Origin: Tateyamaria pelophila
GTDB taxonomy: Bacteria; Pseudomonadota; Alphaproteobacteria; Rhodobacterales; Rhodobacteraceae
Reading direction: 5' to 3'
Assembly: GCF_019966495.1 (NCBI RefSeq)
Contig: NZ_JAIMIA010000028.1
Location: 1-52,773 of the forward strand
Length of the DNA stretch: 52,773 bases
The position numbers were made by a program, and so were the translations under genes. The notes under the pieces are model-generated. The model was not told where the DNA came from. It did no database searches and worked only from the letters and a program-made list of their open reading frames with translations. Positions 8,624 to 16,598 of the stretch are shown one piece after another; the first letter of the stretch is position 1; every line of letters begins with the position of its first letter.

Positions 8624-9274
8624 ATGACAGAACTGCTGACCGCTGCGGAAATGCGGGCCGTTGAAGGGGCCGCAATCGACTCAGGTGCGGTCTCCGGGCT
8701 GGAGTTGATGGAGCGCGCAGGCGCAGGGGTCGTCGCCGCAGTGCTGTCACAATGGCCGGAATTGTCCCGTGGCGCACAGTCCGCTGTGGTGCTGTGCGGA
8801 CCGGGCAACAATGGGGGCGATGGTTTTGTGGTGGCCCGTTTGCTGACCGAGGCGGGTTGGACGGTGCGGCTGTTTCTCTACGGCGATCCGGACCGGCTGC
8901 CACCGGACGCAAGCACGAATTTTGAACGATGGGCCACGATGGGGTCTGTCACGGCGCTGACGGCCGACGTGATGCAAGAGCAATCCTTTCCAGGTGACTG
9001 CGATGTGCTGTTCGATGCACTGTTTGGCACGGGGCTTGGACGGGCGATCTCGCTGCCCTTGCAAAAGCCTGGTCGCAATCCGAAGCCTTACCGGACGGTG
9101 GCCATCGATATCCCGTCCGGACTATGCAGCGACAGTGGCCGCATCATAGGGTCCGCCGAACACGTTCTGCAGGCCGACCTTACAGTGTCTTTCCATCGCG
9201 CGAAGGTCGGGCATATGATCGCTCGGGGGCCCGAGGTCAGCGGAGCTTGCGTCATTGCGGATATCGGGTTGTGA
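8624..9274 (+). CDS. nnrE: NAD(P)H-hydrate epimerase (YjeF N-terminal domain), separate product
   Basis: This is the epimerase half of the NAD(P)HX repair system, which interconverts R and S hydrates of NAD(P)H. The 216-residue product shows CGPGNNGGDGFVVARLL and the catalytic-site block VAIDIPSGLCSDSG. In most bacteria this domain is fused to the dehydratase; here the frame ends with TGA at 9272-9274 exactly in the inter-domain linker, and the same frame then continues into the dehydratase. AGAGG lies 8 bases before the ATG at 8624; TTG 8618 is a weaker alternative. The gene is divergent from glnB. Confidence 0.85.
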   Translation: MTELLTAAEMRAVEGAAIDSGAVSGLELMERAGAGVVAAVLSQWPELSRGAQSAVVLCGPGNNGGDGFVVARLLTEAGWTVRLFLYGDPDRLPPDASTNFERWATMGSVTALTADVMQEQSFPGDCDVLFDALFGTGLGRAISLPLQKPGRNPKPYRTVAIDIPSGLCSDSGRIIGSAEHVLQADLTVSFHRAKVGHMIARGPEVSGACVIADIGL

Positions 9275-9306
9275 TCCAGCTTCATCTTGCAAAACAAACT
9301 CCCGCC

Positions 9307-9322
9307 GGAGGCAAAAAACTTG
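9307..9322 (+). promoter_or_regulatory. Ribosome binding site and TTG start inside the split nnr locus
   Basis: GGAGG at 9307-9311, an 8-base spacer and TTG at 9320-9322 lie in the frame of the dehydratase, 46 bases after the epimerase stop. The spacing is optimal, so the second half could be translated independently. Confidence 0.6.
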
Positions 9323-10198
9323 GTAACACATCTCATTGATCGTGAAACGGTTCCGGATCTGCGAAAGCCTGCGGGTCATAAATTCGATCATGGGCACGCA
9401 TTGGTGCTCAGTGGAGGTGCGGGACACACTGGGGCTGCGCGCTTGGCGGCCCGCGGCGCGCTCCGGGTCGGGGCCGGATTGGTGACACTGGGCGTGCCGC
9501 CTGCGGCGCAACTGGAGGTGGCAGCGCAGATTACCGCAATCATGCTCGAGAGAATCACCGATGCCGATGCGCTTGCGGCCAAATTGGATGACGATCGGGT
9601 CAATGCGCTTTGCCTTGGGCCGGGTCTTGGTTTGGGCGAGCGAGCGGCAGGGTTGGTGGATGCGGCGCTCGACTTCGGACAACTTCACGTGTCCTGGTCT
9701 GCGGTATTCGATGCCGACGCGCTCACCTTGATTGCCTCGGATCCGTCGCGGATGGCGGCGTTGAATGAGGCCTGCGTCCTGACCCCGCATGGCGGCGAGT
9801 TTGCGCGCCTGTTTCCGGACATCGCGGATCGTTATGCGGCGGCACCAACACACGGCCCTGCCTACAGCAAAGTCGACGCGACCCGCGACGCCGCGCGCCA
9901 CTGCGGCGCGGTGGTGCTGTTCAAAGGTCCGGACACAGTCATCGCGCATCCGGACGGACGCGCGAACGTGCATGCTGCAGTCTACGATCGCCAAGCGCCG
10001 TGGCTTGCCACGGCGGGCGCCGGTGATGTGCTAGCGGGGTTCATCACCGGACTTCTGGCGCGCGGCTTTGATCCGATGACGGCTGCATCCGTCGCCGCCT
10101 GGCTGCACGTGGAATGTGCCCGCGCGTTCGGTCCGGGCCTGATCGCCGAGGATTTGCCCGAGACCTTGCCGCAGGTTTTGCGCGGGCTGGAATGTTAG
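9320..10198 (+). CDS. nnrD: ADP/ATP-dependent (S)-NAD(P)H-hydrate dehydratase (YjeF C-terminal domain)
   Basis: The dehydratase half removes water from S-NAD(P)HX using a nucleotide and restores NAD(P)H. It has the ribokinase-like core: GHKFDHGHALVLSGGAGHTGAARLAARG near the start, LGPGLGLG, TPHGGEFARLF, FKGPDTVI and the catalytic ATAGAGDVLAGFITGLLARG. It is in the same frame as the epimerase, so the locus looks like a bifunctional nnr gene cut by one TGA. The TTG at 9320 is chosen for its GGAGG site; TTG 9287 is another in-frame option. It converges on the second Hint gene with a 4-base overlap. Confidence 0.85.
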   Translation: MVTHLIDRETVPDLRKPAGHKFDHGHALVLSGGAGHTGAARLAARGALRVGAGLVTLGVPPAAQLEVAAQITAIMLERITDADALAAKLDDDRVNALCLGPGLGLGERAAGLVDAALDFGQLHVSWSAVFDADALTLIASDPSRMAALNEACVLTPHGGEFARLFPDIADRYAAAPTHGPAYSKVDATRDAARHCGAVVLFKGPDTVIAHPDGRANVHAAVYDRQAPWLATAGAGDVLAGFITGLLARGFDPMTAASVAAWLHVECARAFGPGLIAEDLPETLPQVLRGLEC

Positions 10199-10698
10199 GC
10201 CGCGACCGCATCCGCCGCACGCAGCGCAGGTATGGAAATCTCCAGACCTTCTGCGTAGATCACATAAGGCGCATGAAAACCCAGCCGAAAGAGCGTCATT
10301 TCCCGGGGGCCCAGCGACGTGATCAGATGGTCATCGATCAAACAGCCCGCGGGCATCACCGCCTGGGTCGCACCGTGCAGCGCCTTGGCGCGCCAGTCAC
10401 GCACCAGAACCATTTGCGCGGCAGGCATCACCACATCTTGTCTTGGGTGCGACGCACCAAAGGCATCCGCCGCGATCGCAACGGCCTCGACCGTGATGCG
10501 TTCGGATGTGATGGCTTCCAACGGGACCAACCCGGCATTGCGCGTGACAATCCGGTCGCCGGGCACAAGAAGGTCAATCGGGGTGTCATCATCGGCTGTC
10601 AATAGGATCGTGCCGGCCATCAGGCCAACATGCGTAAACTCAGTGCGCATCTGCGGGATGAGCCCGCTTTGTTTGCGCCCGACCGTTTTCGGTTTCAT
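10195..10698 (-). CDS. Short Hint-domain protein without the N-terminal Cys
   Basis: A 167-residue protein consisting almost entirely of a Hint fold: GLMAGTILLTADDDTPIDLL, VPGDRIVTRNAGLVPLEAI, MPAAQMVLVRDW and a terminal AGCLIDDHLITSLG block. The position of the first Hint Cys is occupied by Met-Ala, so a self-cleavage reaction is not expected. ATG 10698 is preferred because AAGAGAG lies upstream; TTG 10716 would add six residues. Its function is unknown. It is a second, divergent member of the family seen at the left end of the window. Confidence 0.7.
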   Translation of the reverse strand: MKPKTVGRKQSGLIPQMRTEFTHVGLMAGTILLTADDDTPIDLLVPGDRIVTRNAGLVPLEAITSERITVEAVAIAADAFGASHPRQDVVMPAAQMVLVRDWRAKALHGATQAVMPAGCLIDDHLITSLGPREMTLFRLGFHAPYVIYAEGLEISIPALRAADAVAA

Positions 10699-10836
10699 GG
10701 CGTCTCTCTTTTTCAACCTGCCTCTAGGTTAATGAGATAATATCTCAACAACCCGTTAAAGTCGCACATTTTCTCCAACCGTCTGATCAAAATGCACTCG
10801 CATCCGCTGACGCGCTTTGTTAAAGCATGCGGTGTT

Positions 10837-10920
10837 GCGGGTGTGGCGGAATTGGTAGACGCACCAGATTTAGGTTCTGGCGCCTATGGCGTGGGGGTTC
10901 GAGTCCCTTCACCCGCACCA
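10837..10920 (+). tRNA. tRNA-Leu (anticodon UAG)
   Basis: The 84-base sequence folds with acceptor arms GCGGGTG and CACCCGC, an anticodon stem CCAGA/TCTGG around loop TTTAGGT (anticodon TAG), a class II variable arm, the T-arm block GGTTCGAGTCC and an encoded CCA end. It reads CUA-type leucine codons. Confidence 0.97.
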
Positions 10921-11319
10921 ATCCCGCTTTTCGGTGGCTCGTTCCGTAAGGATAATCAGGCGATAAAGATCCTTTTCTTAAAGGGTTTTTCTGCCCCTTG
11001 CCTTTTCGGACCTGAGCAATTTTGTATCCTCAAGGTGGAATCAGTCGGACAGGTAAGAGCCGAACGTTTGCCTTTGTCAAAACATCTTTTGATATCCGCA
11101 CGTTGGCAGTTTGAGCTTGCAATATGCTCGCTGGATAGTGTTGCTTTTGTGCAACTATTTTTTGCCTGCGCGCTGCGTTATCCGCTTCTCCGGGCCGCTT
11201 TCAGTTTCCAATTGCGTCGTTCAGATGTGTTGTTTCGTCAAACTATGGCAGGATCGAGATAATGCGGCGCAGGCAGCTAACACCAACGATTTCAGTTCAT
11301 GACAGAAACGGGGACGCAG
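10921..11319. other. Intergenic region after tRNA-Leu
   Basis: About 400 bases lie between the tRNA and the GNAT gene. Frames that cross it also run through the tRNA and are not credible. No integrase, direct repeat of the tRNA 3' end or other sign of an inserted element was seen. Confidence 0.5.
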
Positions 11320-12333
11320 ATGACCGTAAGCATTCGACCGGCCAATCCATGCGATCTTGAACACCTTGCCGAGCTTTTTTTGGAGGATGCCAAGGTCCGG
11401 CACGCCCAAGACCCTGTCTTGTGGGCTTTGGAGAGAGGCCCGCGCAAGAAAATAGTCTCGACCCTCAAGGCTGCGATGGAGGCCGACGCGCCGGTCATGC
11501 GCCAAATTTGGCTGATTGCGGAAGCGGATGGTGTCGTTGTCGGTGTCGCTCATTCGATCCTTTTGCCCGTTCCGCCCATTTATGCCGGTGTGTTCGGCCC
11601 GCCCGGTCTGATCATGGAAGACTGTTATGTCGCGCCGGGGGCACCGCCGGACACGTATGTGCTGCTGCTGAACGCGGCCGAAGCAGATCTGATCGCCGCA
11701 GGTGCGCGGATTTTGCTGGGGTCCAGCGTGGAGGGTGGCGCATGGGCCGCGCATTATCTCGGGCATGGTTATGAGCCGCTGACCTGCTATTTCGCCAAGT
11801 CCGGTCTGGCCCAAACAGTTATGCCCGACAGTGTTCGTAATGCCGAGCCGGAAGACGTGGCCGGGATCGTCGCTTCCAGCGCCGTGAACAGGCAGATCCT
11901 TTGGGATCTGCACAGGGTTTTCTGGGAACCCCATCACGAGGCTGACAAACGGTTCGCATCATGGATGCAGCGCAGCCTGACGTTGACGGATCGCGACATG
12001 TTCGTGTCAGGCATGGATGGTGAGGTGCAAGGCTACGCCATCTCGCAACCGGCGACGCCGCTGCATTTTCCAACGCCGCATGACATTTCCGCAGTGGGCG
12101 TCATTGATGACTTTTACCACGACGCGCTTGAGGCCGTGGATCAACTCGGTGCCACCGCGGGGCAAGCCGTGGCCCTGTTCGAAGCGGCCGAAACGGCACG
12201 CGCACAACGAGACAACGCCGCGCTTCTGGTCGTTTGTCCCGCGGCCTGGACATCGAAGATCGAGTTGCTGACCGCGGCCGGATACAGCAACGCGGTGACC
12301 TGGTTTTACAAATACGTCGCTGCTTCGACTTAG
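11320..12333 (+). CDS. GNAT-family acetyltransferase-like protein
   Basis: A 337-residue protein. The first half resembles a GNAT N-acetyltransferase, with MTVSIRPANPCDLEHLAELF at the start, IAEADGVVVGVAHSIL and EDCYVAPG...NAAEADLIAAGARILLGS. The second half (about 180-337) resembles another GNAT-like unit and ends LLTAAGYSNAVTWFYKYV, so a tandem-GNAT architecture is possible. The acetyl-CoA loop is not clear enough to assert activity. ATG 11320 is chosen over 11299 because GGGGA precedes it. It converges on the DUF2474 gene with a 4-base overlap. Confidence 0.6.
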   Translation: MTVSIRPANPCDLEHLAELFLEDAKVRHAQDPVLWALERGPRKKIVSTLKAAMEADAPVMRQIWLIAEADGVVVGVAHSILLPVPPIYAGVFGPPGLIMEDCYVAPGAPPDTYVLLLNAAEADLIAAGARILLGSSVEGGAWAAHYLGHGYEPLTCYFAKSGLAQTVMPDSVRNAEPEDVAGIVASSAVNRQILWDLHRVFWEPHHEADKRFASWMQRSLTLTDRDMFVSGMDGEVQGYAISQPATPLHFPTPHDISAVGVIDDFYHDALEAVDQLGATAGQAVALFEAAETARAQRDNAALLVVCPAAWTSKIELLTAAGYSNAVTWFYKYVAAST

Positions 12334-12440
12334 CCGTTTATCGCCAGCCTGATGACGAAGGCGATGACCCCGAGCGCTGCGACGCTCGCAATCCAAAGTC
12401 CGACGAACCAGCCAATTTTTCGCAAGGTGTCCAGGCGCAT
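12330..12440 (-). CDS. DUF2474 membrane microprotein of the bd oxidase operon
   Basis: A 36-residue protein starts at the ATG that overlaps the cydB stop as TGATG, so it should be translated by coupling. It has a short basic N-terminus (MRLDTLRKIG) and a single hydrophobic helix containing GLWIASVAALGVIAFVI. Position, size and sequence fit DUF2474, a microprotein family found downstream of cydB-type genes, comparable in place to CydX. A role in assembling or stabilising the oxidase is an inference. Confidence 0.85.
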   Translation of the reverse strand: MRLDTLRKIGWFVGLWIASVAALGVIAFVIRLAING

Positions 12441-13441
12441 CAGTGGTAACCTTCGTCCGGGTCCACCTTGCCGCGAAACACCCAATAGGCATAGGCGGTG
12501 TAGGCAAGGATCATCGGCACCAGCACGACAGTGCCAACGAGGGCGAAGCGCAGGCTCTCATCGGGGGCTGCGGCATCGGCGATCGTCAGGCCGGGTGGGA
12601 CGATATGGGGGTAAAAGCTGATTCCGATCCCAATGAAACAGAGGCCGAAGAGGGTCAGCGCGGCGAGAAAGGGCTGTGCGTCCTTGTGGGCTTTCAACCC
12701 CGAGAACAGAGCCCAGGCTGCTGCCAGAACGGCTCCGGGCATTGCGACACTGAGCGCGAGGCCGGGCATGTTGAACCAGCGCTCGAAATAAACGGGGTCC
12801 TGAAACGGGGTGAGCAGGCTCACAATGCCGATAAAGCCAAGTGTCCCCATCGCAAGCCAGCGCGCATATCCCTCCATCTGGCGTTGCAGCGGGCCTTCCG
12901 TCTTCATGACCAGCCAGGCCGCACCGAGCAACGCATACCCAACCACCACCGCACAGCCGGTCAGGATGGAAAACAGGCTTAGCCAGTCCCACCAGCCACC
13001 CGCATAGGCACGATCGGCGACGTCGATCCCCTGCACCAGTGCGCCGAGCGCGATACCCTGCATGAAAGCGGCCACAATCGATCCTCCAAAAAACGCCCTG
13101 TCCCAGACCGGCTTCCACCGCTCGGTGCGCCAGCGGTATTCAAAGGCCACACCGCGAAAGATCAAGGCCAGCAGCATCAGGATGATCGGCATGTAAAGTG
13201 CCGGCATGATCACCGCGTAGGCCAGAGGAAAGACGGCAAACAACCCGCCACCGCCCAGCACCAGCCATGTCTCGTTGCCATCCCAGATGGGCGCGATGGA
13301 GTTCATCATCGTGGCCTTTTCCCGCTCTGTTTCGGCGAGCGGAAAAAGAATGCCGACGCCAAGGTCAAACCCGTCGAGGATCACATAGGTCAGGACGGCA
13401 AAGGCGATAATGCCGGCCCAGATAAAGGAAAGCTCAAACAT
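12440..13441 (-). CDS. cydB: Cytochrome bd-type quinol oxidase subunit II
   Basis: A 333-residue integral membrane subunit with about eight to nine hydrophobic helices. It begins MFELSFIWAGIIAFAVLTYV and continues DGFDLGVGILFPLAE and APIWDGNETWLVLGGGGLFAVFP, all hallmark CydB blocks. It partners subunit I in the terminal quinol oxidase that reduces oxygen to water without proton pumping. Its start overlaps the subunit I stop by 8 bases. The sequence resembles the cyanide-insensitive (CioB) subgroup. Confidence 0.96.
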   Translation of the reverse strand: MFELSFIWAGIIAFAVLTYVILDGFDLGVGILFPLAETEREKATMMNSIAPIWDGNETWLVLGGGGLFAVFPLAYAVIMPALYMPIILMLLALIFRGVAFEYRWRTERWKPVWDRAFFGGSIVAAFMQGIALGALVQGIDVADRAYAGGWWDWLSLFSILTGCAVVVGYALLGAAWLVMKTEGPLQRQMEGYARWLAMGTLGFIGIVSLLTPFQDPVYFERWFNMPGLALSVAMPGAVLAAAWALFSGLKAHKDAQPFLAALTLFGLCFIGIGISFYPHIVPPGLTIADAAAPDESLRFALVGTVVLVPMILAYTAYAYWVFRGKVDPDEGYH

Positions 13442-14861
13442 CTCTTGTCTCCCGGTTTACAGGCGTTTCGTCCGCATTTGTCTGAGCGACCGGCGACATG
13501 CTGACGGTGCGCAGGGGGCCTTCCTTGATGCCGGGAATGGGGGCCTTGGGCGGCGCGTTCATCATGCGCAAAAGGTAAAACGTACCCGCGCCGAACACGA
13601 AGAAGTAGACCACGATAAAGGCTAAGAGCGACGCGGCAACCGCAGGTGCGGCAACGGGTGCGAGGCTGTCGCTGGTGCGCAAGAGGCCATAGACCGTATA
13701 GGGCTGACGACCGACCTCTGTCGTGATCCAACCCGCCAATACCGCCACAAATCCCATGGGTCCCATGACAATTGCCGCGCGGTGCAACAGACGGTCGTCA
13801 AAGAGCCGACCGCGAAAGCGTCGCCAGAGACCCCACGCCCCAAGGCCAAGAATGGCAAAGCCAATGCCGACCATGATGCGAAAACTCCAGAACACGATGG
13901 CGACAGGGGGCTCGTCCGCGTCAGGTACGGTGTCCAGCCCGTCCAATGGCGCATCCCATTTGTGCTTGAGGATCAGGCTCGACAGGTAAGGCACCTCGAT
14001 GGCGTAATCGACCCGTTTTTCCTTTGCGTTTGGAATGCCAAACAGGATCAACGGTGCCCCGTCCGGGTAACTGTGGTAATGGCCCTCCATGGCCATGACC
14101 TTGACCGGTTGATGCTCCAGCGTGTTGAGGCCGTGCGCGTCGCCCGCGAAAATCTGAAGCGGAGCCACGCAGATCAGCATCCACATCGCCATCGAGAACA
14201 TACGTCGGGCGGGTCGGTCCTGACGGTTGCGCAGCAAATGCAGGCCGCCGACGCCACCCACCACAAGGGCCGTCGTCAGATAGGCCGCCAGCACCATATG
14301 CGTCAGCCGGTAAGGGAAGGAGGGATTGAAGACGATCTGCCACCAGTCTTCCGGCACGAATTGTCCCGCCTCGTTGATGCCATAACCCGCGGGCGTTTGC
14401 ATCCAGCTGTTGACCGACAAGATCCAGGTGGCGGACATCAAGGTGCCGAAGGCGACCATGGCGGTTGCCAGCATGTGCAGCCTGTCGCCCACCCGCGCGC
14501 GCCCGAACAGCATGATGCCGAGGAAACCGGCCTCGAGGAAAAAGGCTGACAAGACCTCATAGGCCATCAAAGGTCCAAGCACGGGGCCGGTTCTGTCCGA
14601 AAAGACGGACCAGTTGGTCCCGAATTGGTAGGACATTACAATCCCGGACACGACGCCCATGCCGAAGGCCACGGCAAAGATCTTTTTCCAGTAGTTGAAC
14701 AGGGTCAGATAAGTTTCGTCCTTCGTGCGCAACCACAACGCGTTCAACACCGCGAGATAGCTGGCCAGCCCGATGGAAAAGGCCGGGAAGATGATATGAA
14801 ACGATACGGTGAACGCAAATTGTACCCGTGCCAGGATTTCTGCGGTGAAACTGTCGAACAT
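13434..14861 (-). CDS. cydA: Cytochrome bd-type quinol oxidase subunit I (CioA subgroup)
   Basis: A 475-residue haem-bearing subunit of the bd oxidase in the cytoplasmic membrane. The haem ligand His22 lies in FAFTVSFHIIFPAFSIG, and the conserved ITTEVGRQPYTVYGLLRTSDS block matches the CIO subgroup, not E. coli CydA. The length is about 45 residues below E. coli CydA, consistent with a short Q-loop. It is the first gene of cydAB-DUF2474. Divergently upstream lie the Rrf2 and Crp/Fnr regulators, which are candidates to control it in response to NO, iron or sulfide. Confidence 0.95.
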   Translation of the reverse strand: MFDSFTAEILARVQFAFTVSFHIIFPAFSIGLASYLAVLNALWLRTKDETYLTLFNYWKKIFAVAFGMGVVSGIVMSYQFGTNWSVFSDRTGPVLGPLMAYEVLSAFFLEAGFLGIMLFGRARVGDRLHMLATAMVAFGTLMSATWILSVNSWMQTPAGYGINEAGQFVPEDWWQIVFNPSFPYRLTHMVLAAYLTTALVVGGVGGLHLLRNRQDRPARRMFSMAMWMLICVAPLQIFAGDAHGLNTLEHQPVKVMAMEGHYHSYPDGAPLILFGIPNAKEKRVDYAIEVPYLSSLILKHKWDAPLDGLDTVPDADEPPVAIVFWSFRIMVGIGFAILGLGAWGLWRRFRGRLFDDRLLHRAAIVMGPMGFVAVLAGWITTEVGRQPYTVYGLLRTSDSLAPVAAPAVAASLLAFIVVYFFVFGAGTFYLLRMMNAPPKAPIPGIKEGPLRTVSMSPVAQTNADETPVNRETRDV

Positions 14862-15150
14862 TGGGGCCTCCGGCCGGATCAGTGTTTGAAGGGGCGCAGA
14901 TCGGGGCCGCTTGAGTCAGCCCATATATGCGGCGTATTGAATTTGGCTTGGTCGGCAGATGAAACGACGATCGACCTGTCCCGTGCTCACATGCAGCACC
15001 GTATCACGGCGGCCCTCAATGCGGATGGGCAAATGTCGTGCGCATGCCTGAATTCCTGTGTTTCTAAAGGTTGCAGACCACATCTAGTCGGAGGGCTTTA
15101 CAAAAGCAATATTTTGAATGTATGTTTAGGTGCGACAACTGGATGCAGCC

Positions 15151-15615
15151 ATGAAACTGACAAGTTACACCAATTACGCGATGCGTTCACTGCAGCTTGC
15201 TGCCTTGAAAGCGCCAGAGCTTGTGCGGATCGACGATGTGGCGAAAATCCACAACCTGTCACGTCCGCATATCATGAAAATCGTGCATGAACTGGGTAAA
15301 GCAGGTTATATCGAAACGGTTCGTGGCCGAAATGGCGGCTTTCGGCTCGCCCGCCTGCCTCAGGAGATCGTGGTGGGTGACGTCGTTCGGATGACCGAAG
15401 GTCCGCTGGATGTTGTCGAGTGTTTCAATCCGAAAACGAACACGTGCCCCTTGATCGGCATCTGCATCCTGTCTCGCAAGATGCAAGAGGCCACGGCGGC
15501 CTTTATGGCCGTTCTTGACGATTTGACCATTGCGGATATTGCTGCAAACCGTGGACAATTGATGGAGCGCATTGCGCCGTTGGAGACGCCAAGACTGGAA
15601 AAGGCAGCACGATGA
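15151..15615 (+). CDS. Rrf2-family Fe-S transcription regulator (NsrR/RirA type)
   Basis: A 154-residue winged-helix regulator starting MKLTSYTNYAMRSLQL, with recognition region NLSRPHIMKIVHELGKAGYIETVRGRNGG. Three cysteines, Cys91, Cys99 and Cys105, have the spacing X7 and X5 seen in NO-sensing NsrR. Residue 8 is Asn as in RirA rather than the Asp that ligates the cluster in well-studied NsrR. NO, iron or redox sensing is therefore possible, and the subtype is left open. The ATG at 15151 matches the family N-terminus. The gene overlaps the Crp/Fnr gene (ATGA) and is divergent from cydA. Confidence 0.88.
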   Translation: MKLTSYTNYAMRSLQLAALKAPELVRIDDVAKIHNLSRPHIMKIVHELGKAGYIETVRGRNGGFRLARLPQEIVVGDVVRMTEGPLDVVECFNPKTNTCPLIGICILSRKMQEATAAFMAVLDDLTIADIAANRGQLMERIAPLETPRLEKAAR

Positions 15616-16283
15616 CAGATACATCTGAATGGGTGGAACGGTTTCCGGGCCTGTCGCGTCTGGATCTGCCTACGAAGCAATTGCTTCTGACCCGCAGCGC
15701 CATTGTCGCAGTCCCGGCGGGCACAACAATCTTTGGCCCCGGAAACTCGCCAGAAAACATGTTGTTTCTATTGGACGGCACGGTTCGTGTTCAACAGGTG
15801 TCTGAAACCGGGCATGAAATCGTTCTCTATCGGATCGAGGCCGGCCAAAGCTGTGTTCTGACGACGGCTTGTTTGCTGGCCTATGATGACTATGCGGCAA
15901 CAGGAATTGCGGAAACCGCGGTCGAGGCGGCAGCGGTGCCACGGGATGTGTTTGACGATCTGGTAGCGCAGTCGAAACCATTTCGGGATTTCGTTTTTGC
16001 AGCGTTCTCCAAGCGGATCACCGACCTGTTTCTCATGATCGACGAGGTCGCGTTTCAACGCCTTGATGTCCGACTCGCCGACAAGCTGATCACGCTCTCC
16101 CACGATACGGACCGTGTCGCAACCACCCACCAGAAACTGTCTATTGAGCTTGGAACGGCCCGCGAAGTCATTTCGCGCCAGTTACAAGAGTTTCAGCGCC
16201 GTGGATGGATCGAACAGGCCCGCGGCAGCATCAGTCTGATCGGGCGTGACCAGCTTGTGCAACTGGCCAATCACAATACTTAA
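15612..16283 (+). CDS. Crp/Fnr-family transcription regulator
   Basis: A 223-residue protein with a cyclic-nucleotide-type beta barrel (about 30-120), a dimer helix and a C-terminal HTH with LGTAREVISRQLQEFQRRGW. The helix reads R-E-x-x-S-R, mixing features of CRP and FNR recognition helices. There is no N-terminal Fnr cysteine cluster. Two cysteines, Cys81 and Cys87, lie in IEAGQSCVLTTACLLAYDD, a possible thiol switch suited to sulfide or persulfide sensing given the genes downstream; this is inference. It starts at ATG 15612 overlapping the Rrf2 stop, so both regulators are made from one message. Confidence 0.88.
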   Translation: MTDTSEWVERFPGLSRLDLPTKQLLLTRSAIVAVPAGTTIFGPGNSPENMLFLLDGTVRVQQVSETGHEIVLYRIEAGQSCVLTTACLLAYDDYAATGIAETAVEAAAVPRDVFDDLVAQSKPFRDFVFAAFSKRITDLFLMIDEVAFQRLDVRLADKLITLSHDTDRVATTHQKLSIELGTAREVISRQLQEFQRRGWIEQARGSISLIGRDQLVQLANHNT

Positions 16284-16298
16284 AGAAATTTGAACGTT

Positions 16299-16313
16299 GG
16301 TGACAATGTCACC
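16299..16313. promoter_or_regulatory. Perfect palindrome GGTGACA-A-TGTCACC
   Basis: A 7-1-7 perfect inverted repeat sits 16 bases after the Crp/Fnr gene and upstream of the sulfur operon. It carries GTGA/TCAC halves, but the odd spacing does not fit the usual CRP or FNR geometry. It has no T-tract, so an operator is more likely than a terminator. The binding protein is unassigned; the two regulators just upstream are the obvious candidates. Confidence 0.45.
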
Positions 16314-16368
16314 GAGTTTCTCGCACCAAAGGGCTATTGTAAATATAGCTTTTAGAGGAGGCAACGAA

Positions 16369-16410
16369 TTGACTGCATTTCTGGCACCGGAACCAGTGGA
16401 TTTGCTGTGA
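16369..16410 (+). CDS. Possible 13-codon leader ORF with a very strong ribosome binding site
   Basis: AGAGGAGG at 16354-16361, a 7-base spacer and TTG at 16369 precede a short frame reading MTAFLAPEPVDLL and a TGA. The same frame stays open after the TGA to a TAA at 16549-16551 and would encode five Cys in 46 codons, including a terminal CQSC. No family is known. A leader peptide controlling the sulfur genes 190 bases downstream, a decayed gene, or chance are all possible. Confidence 0.3.
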   Translation: MTAFLAPEPVDLL

Positions 16411-16598
16411 CGCTATGCTGCGATCACATGCATCATCCGCGTTTCCGGGTATCGCAAGATGCCGCCAGGTGCGGCCAACTGCTGTGCCGCGGAGGGCTGG
16501 GATGCACTCCGTTTCCTAAAACAATCGCTGTGCCAGTCCTGTGCAGTTTAACGCAAGAGCCGGGGGAAGCCCCGGTCTGAGTAATGGAGGAAAAAAGA

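Noticed and set aside
9272-9274. TGA in nnr as selenocysteine
   Set aside because: It lies in the linker between two domains, not at a redox site, and a good internal start follows it. Gene fission or an error is simpler.
10837-10920. tRNA-Leu as an attachment site for an integrated element
   Set aside because: No integrase gene, no direct repeat of the tRNA end and only ordinary chromosomal genes downstream.
10792-11262. 156-codon + strand frame
   Set aside because: It runs through the tRNA-Leu gene, which is certain from its cloverleaf and CCA end.
16408-16410. TGA in the Cys-rich frame as selenocysteine
   Set aside because: No selenocysteine insertion hairpin was identified after it and no homologous selenoprotein is recognised. 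Kept only as a short leader-type ORF.
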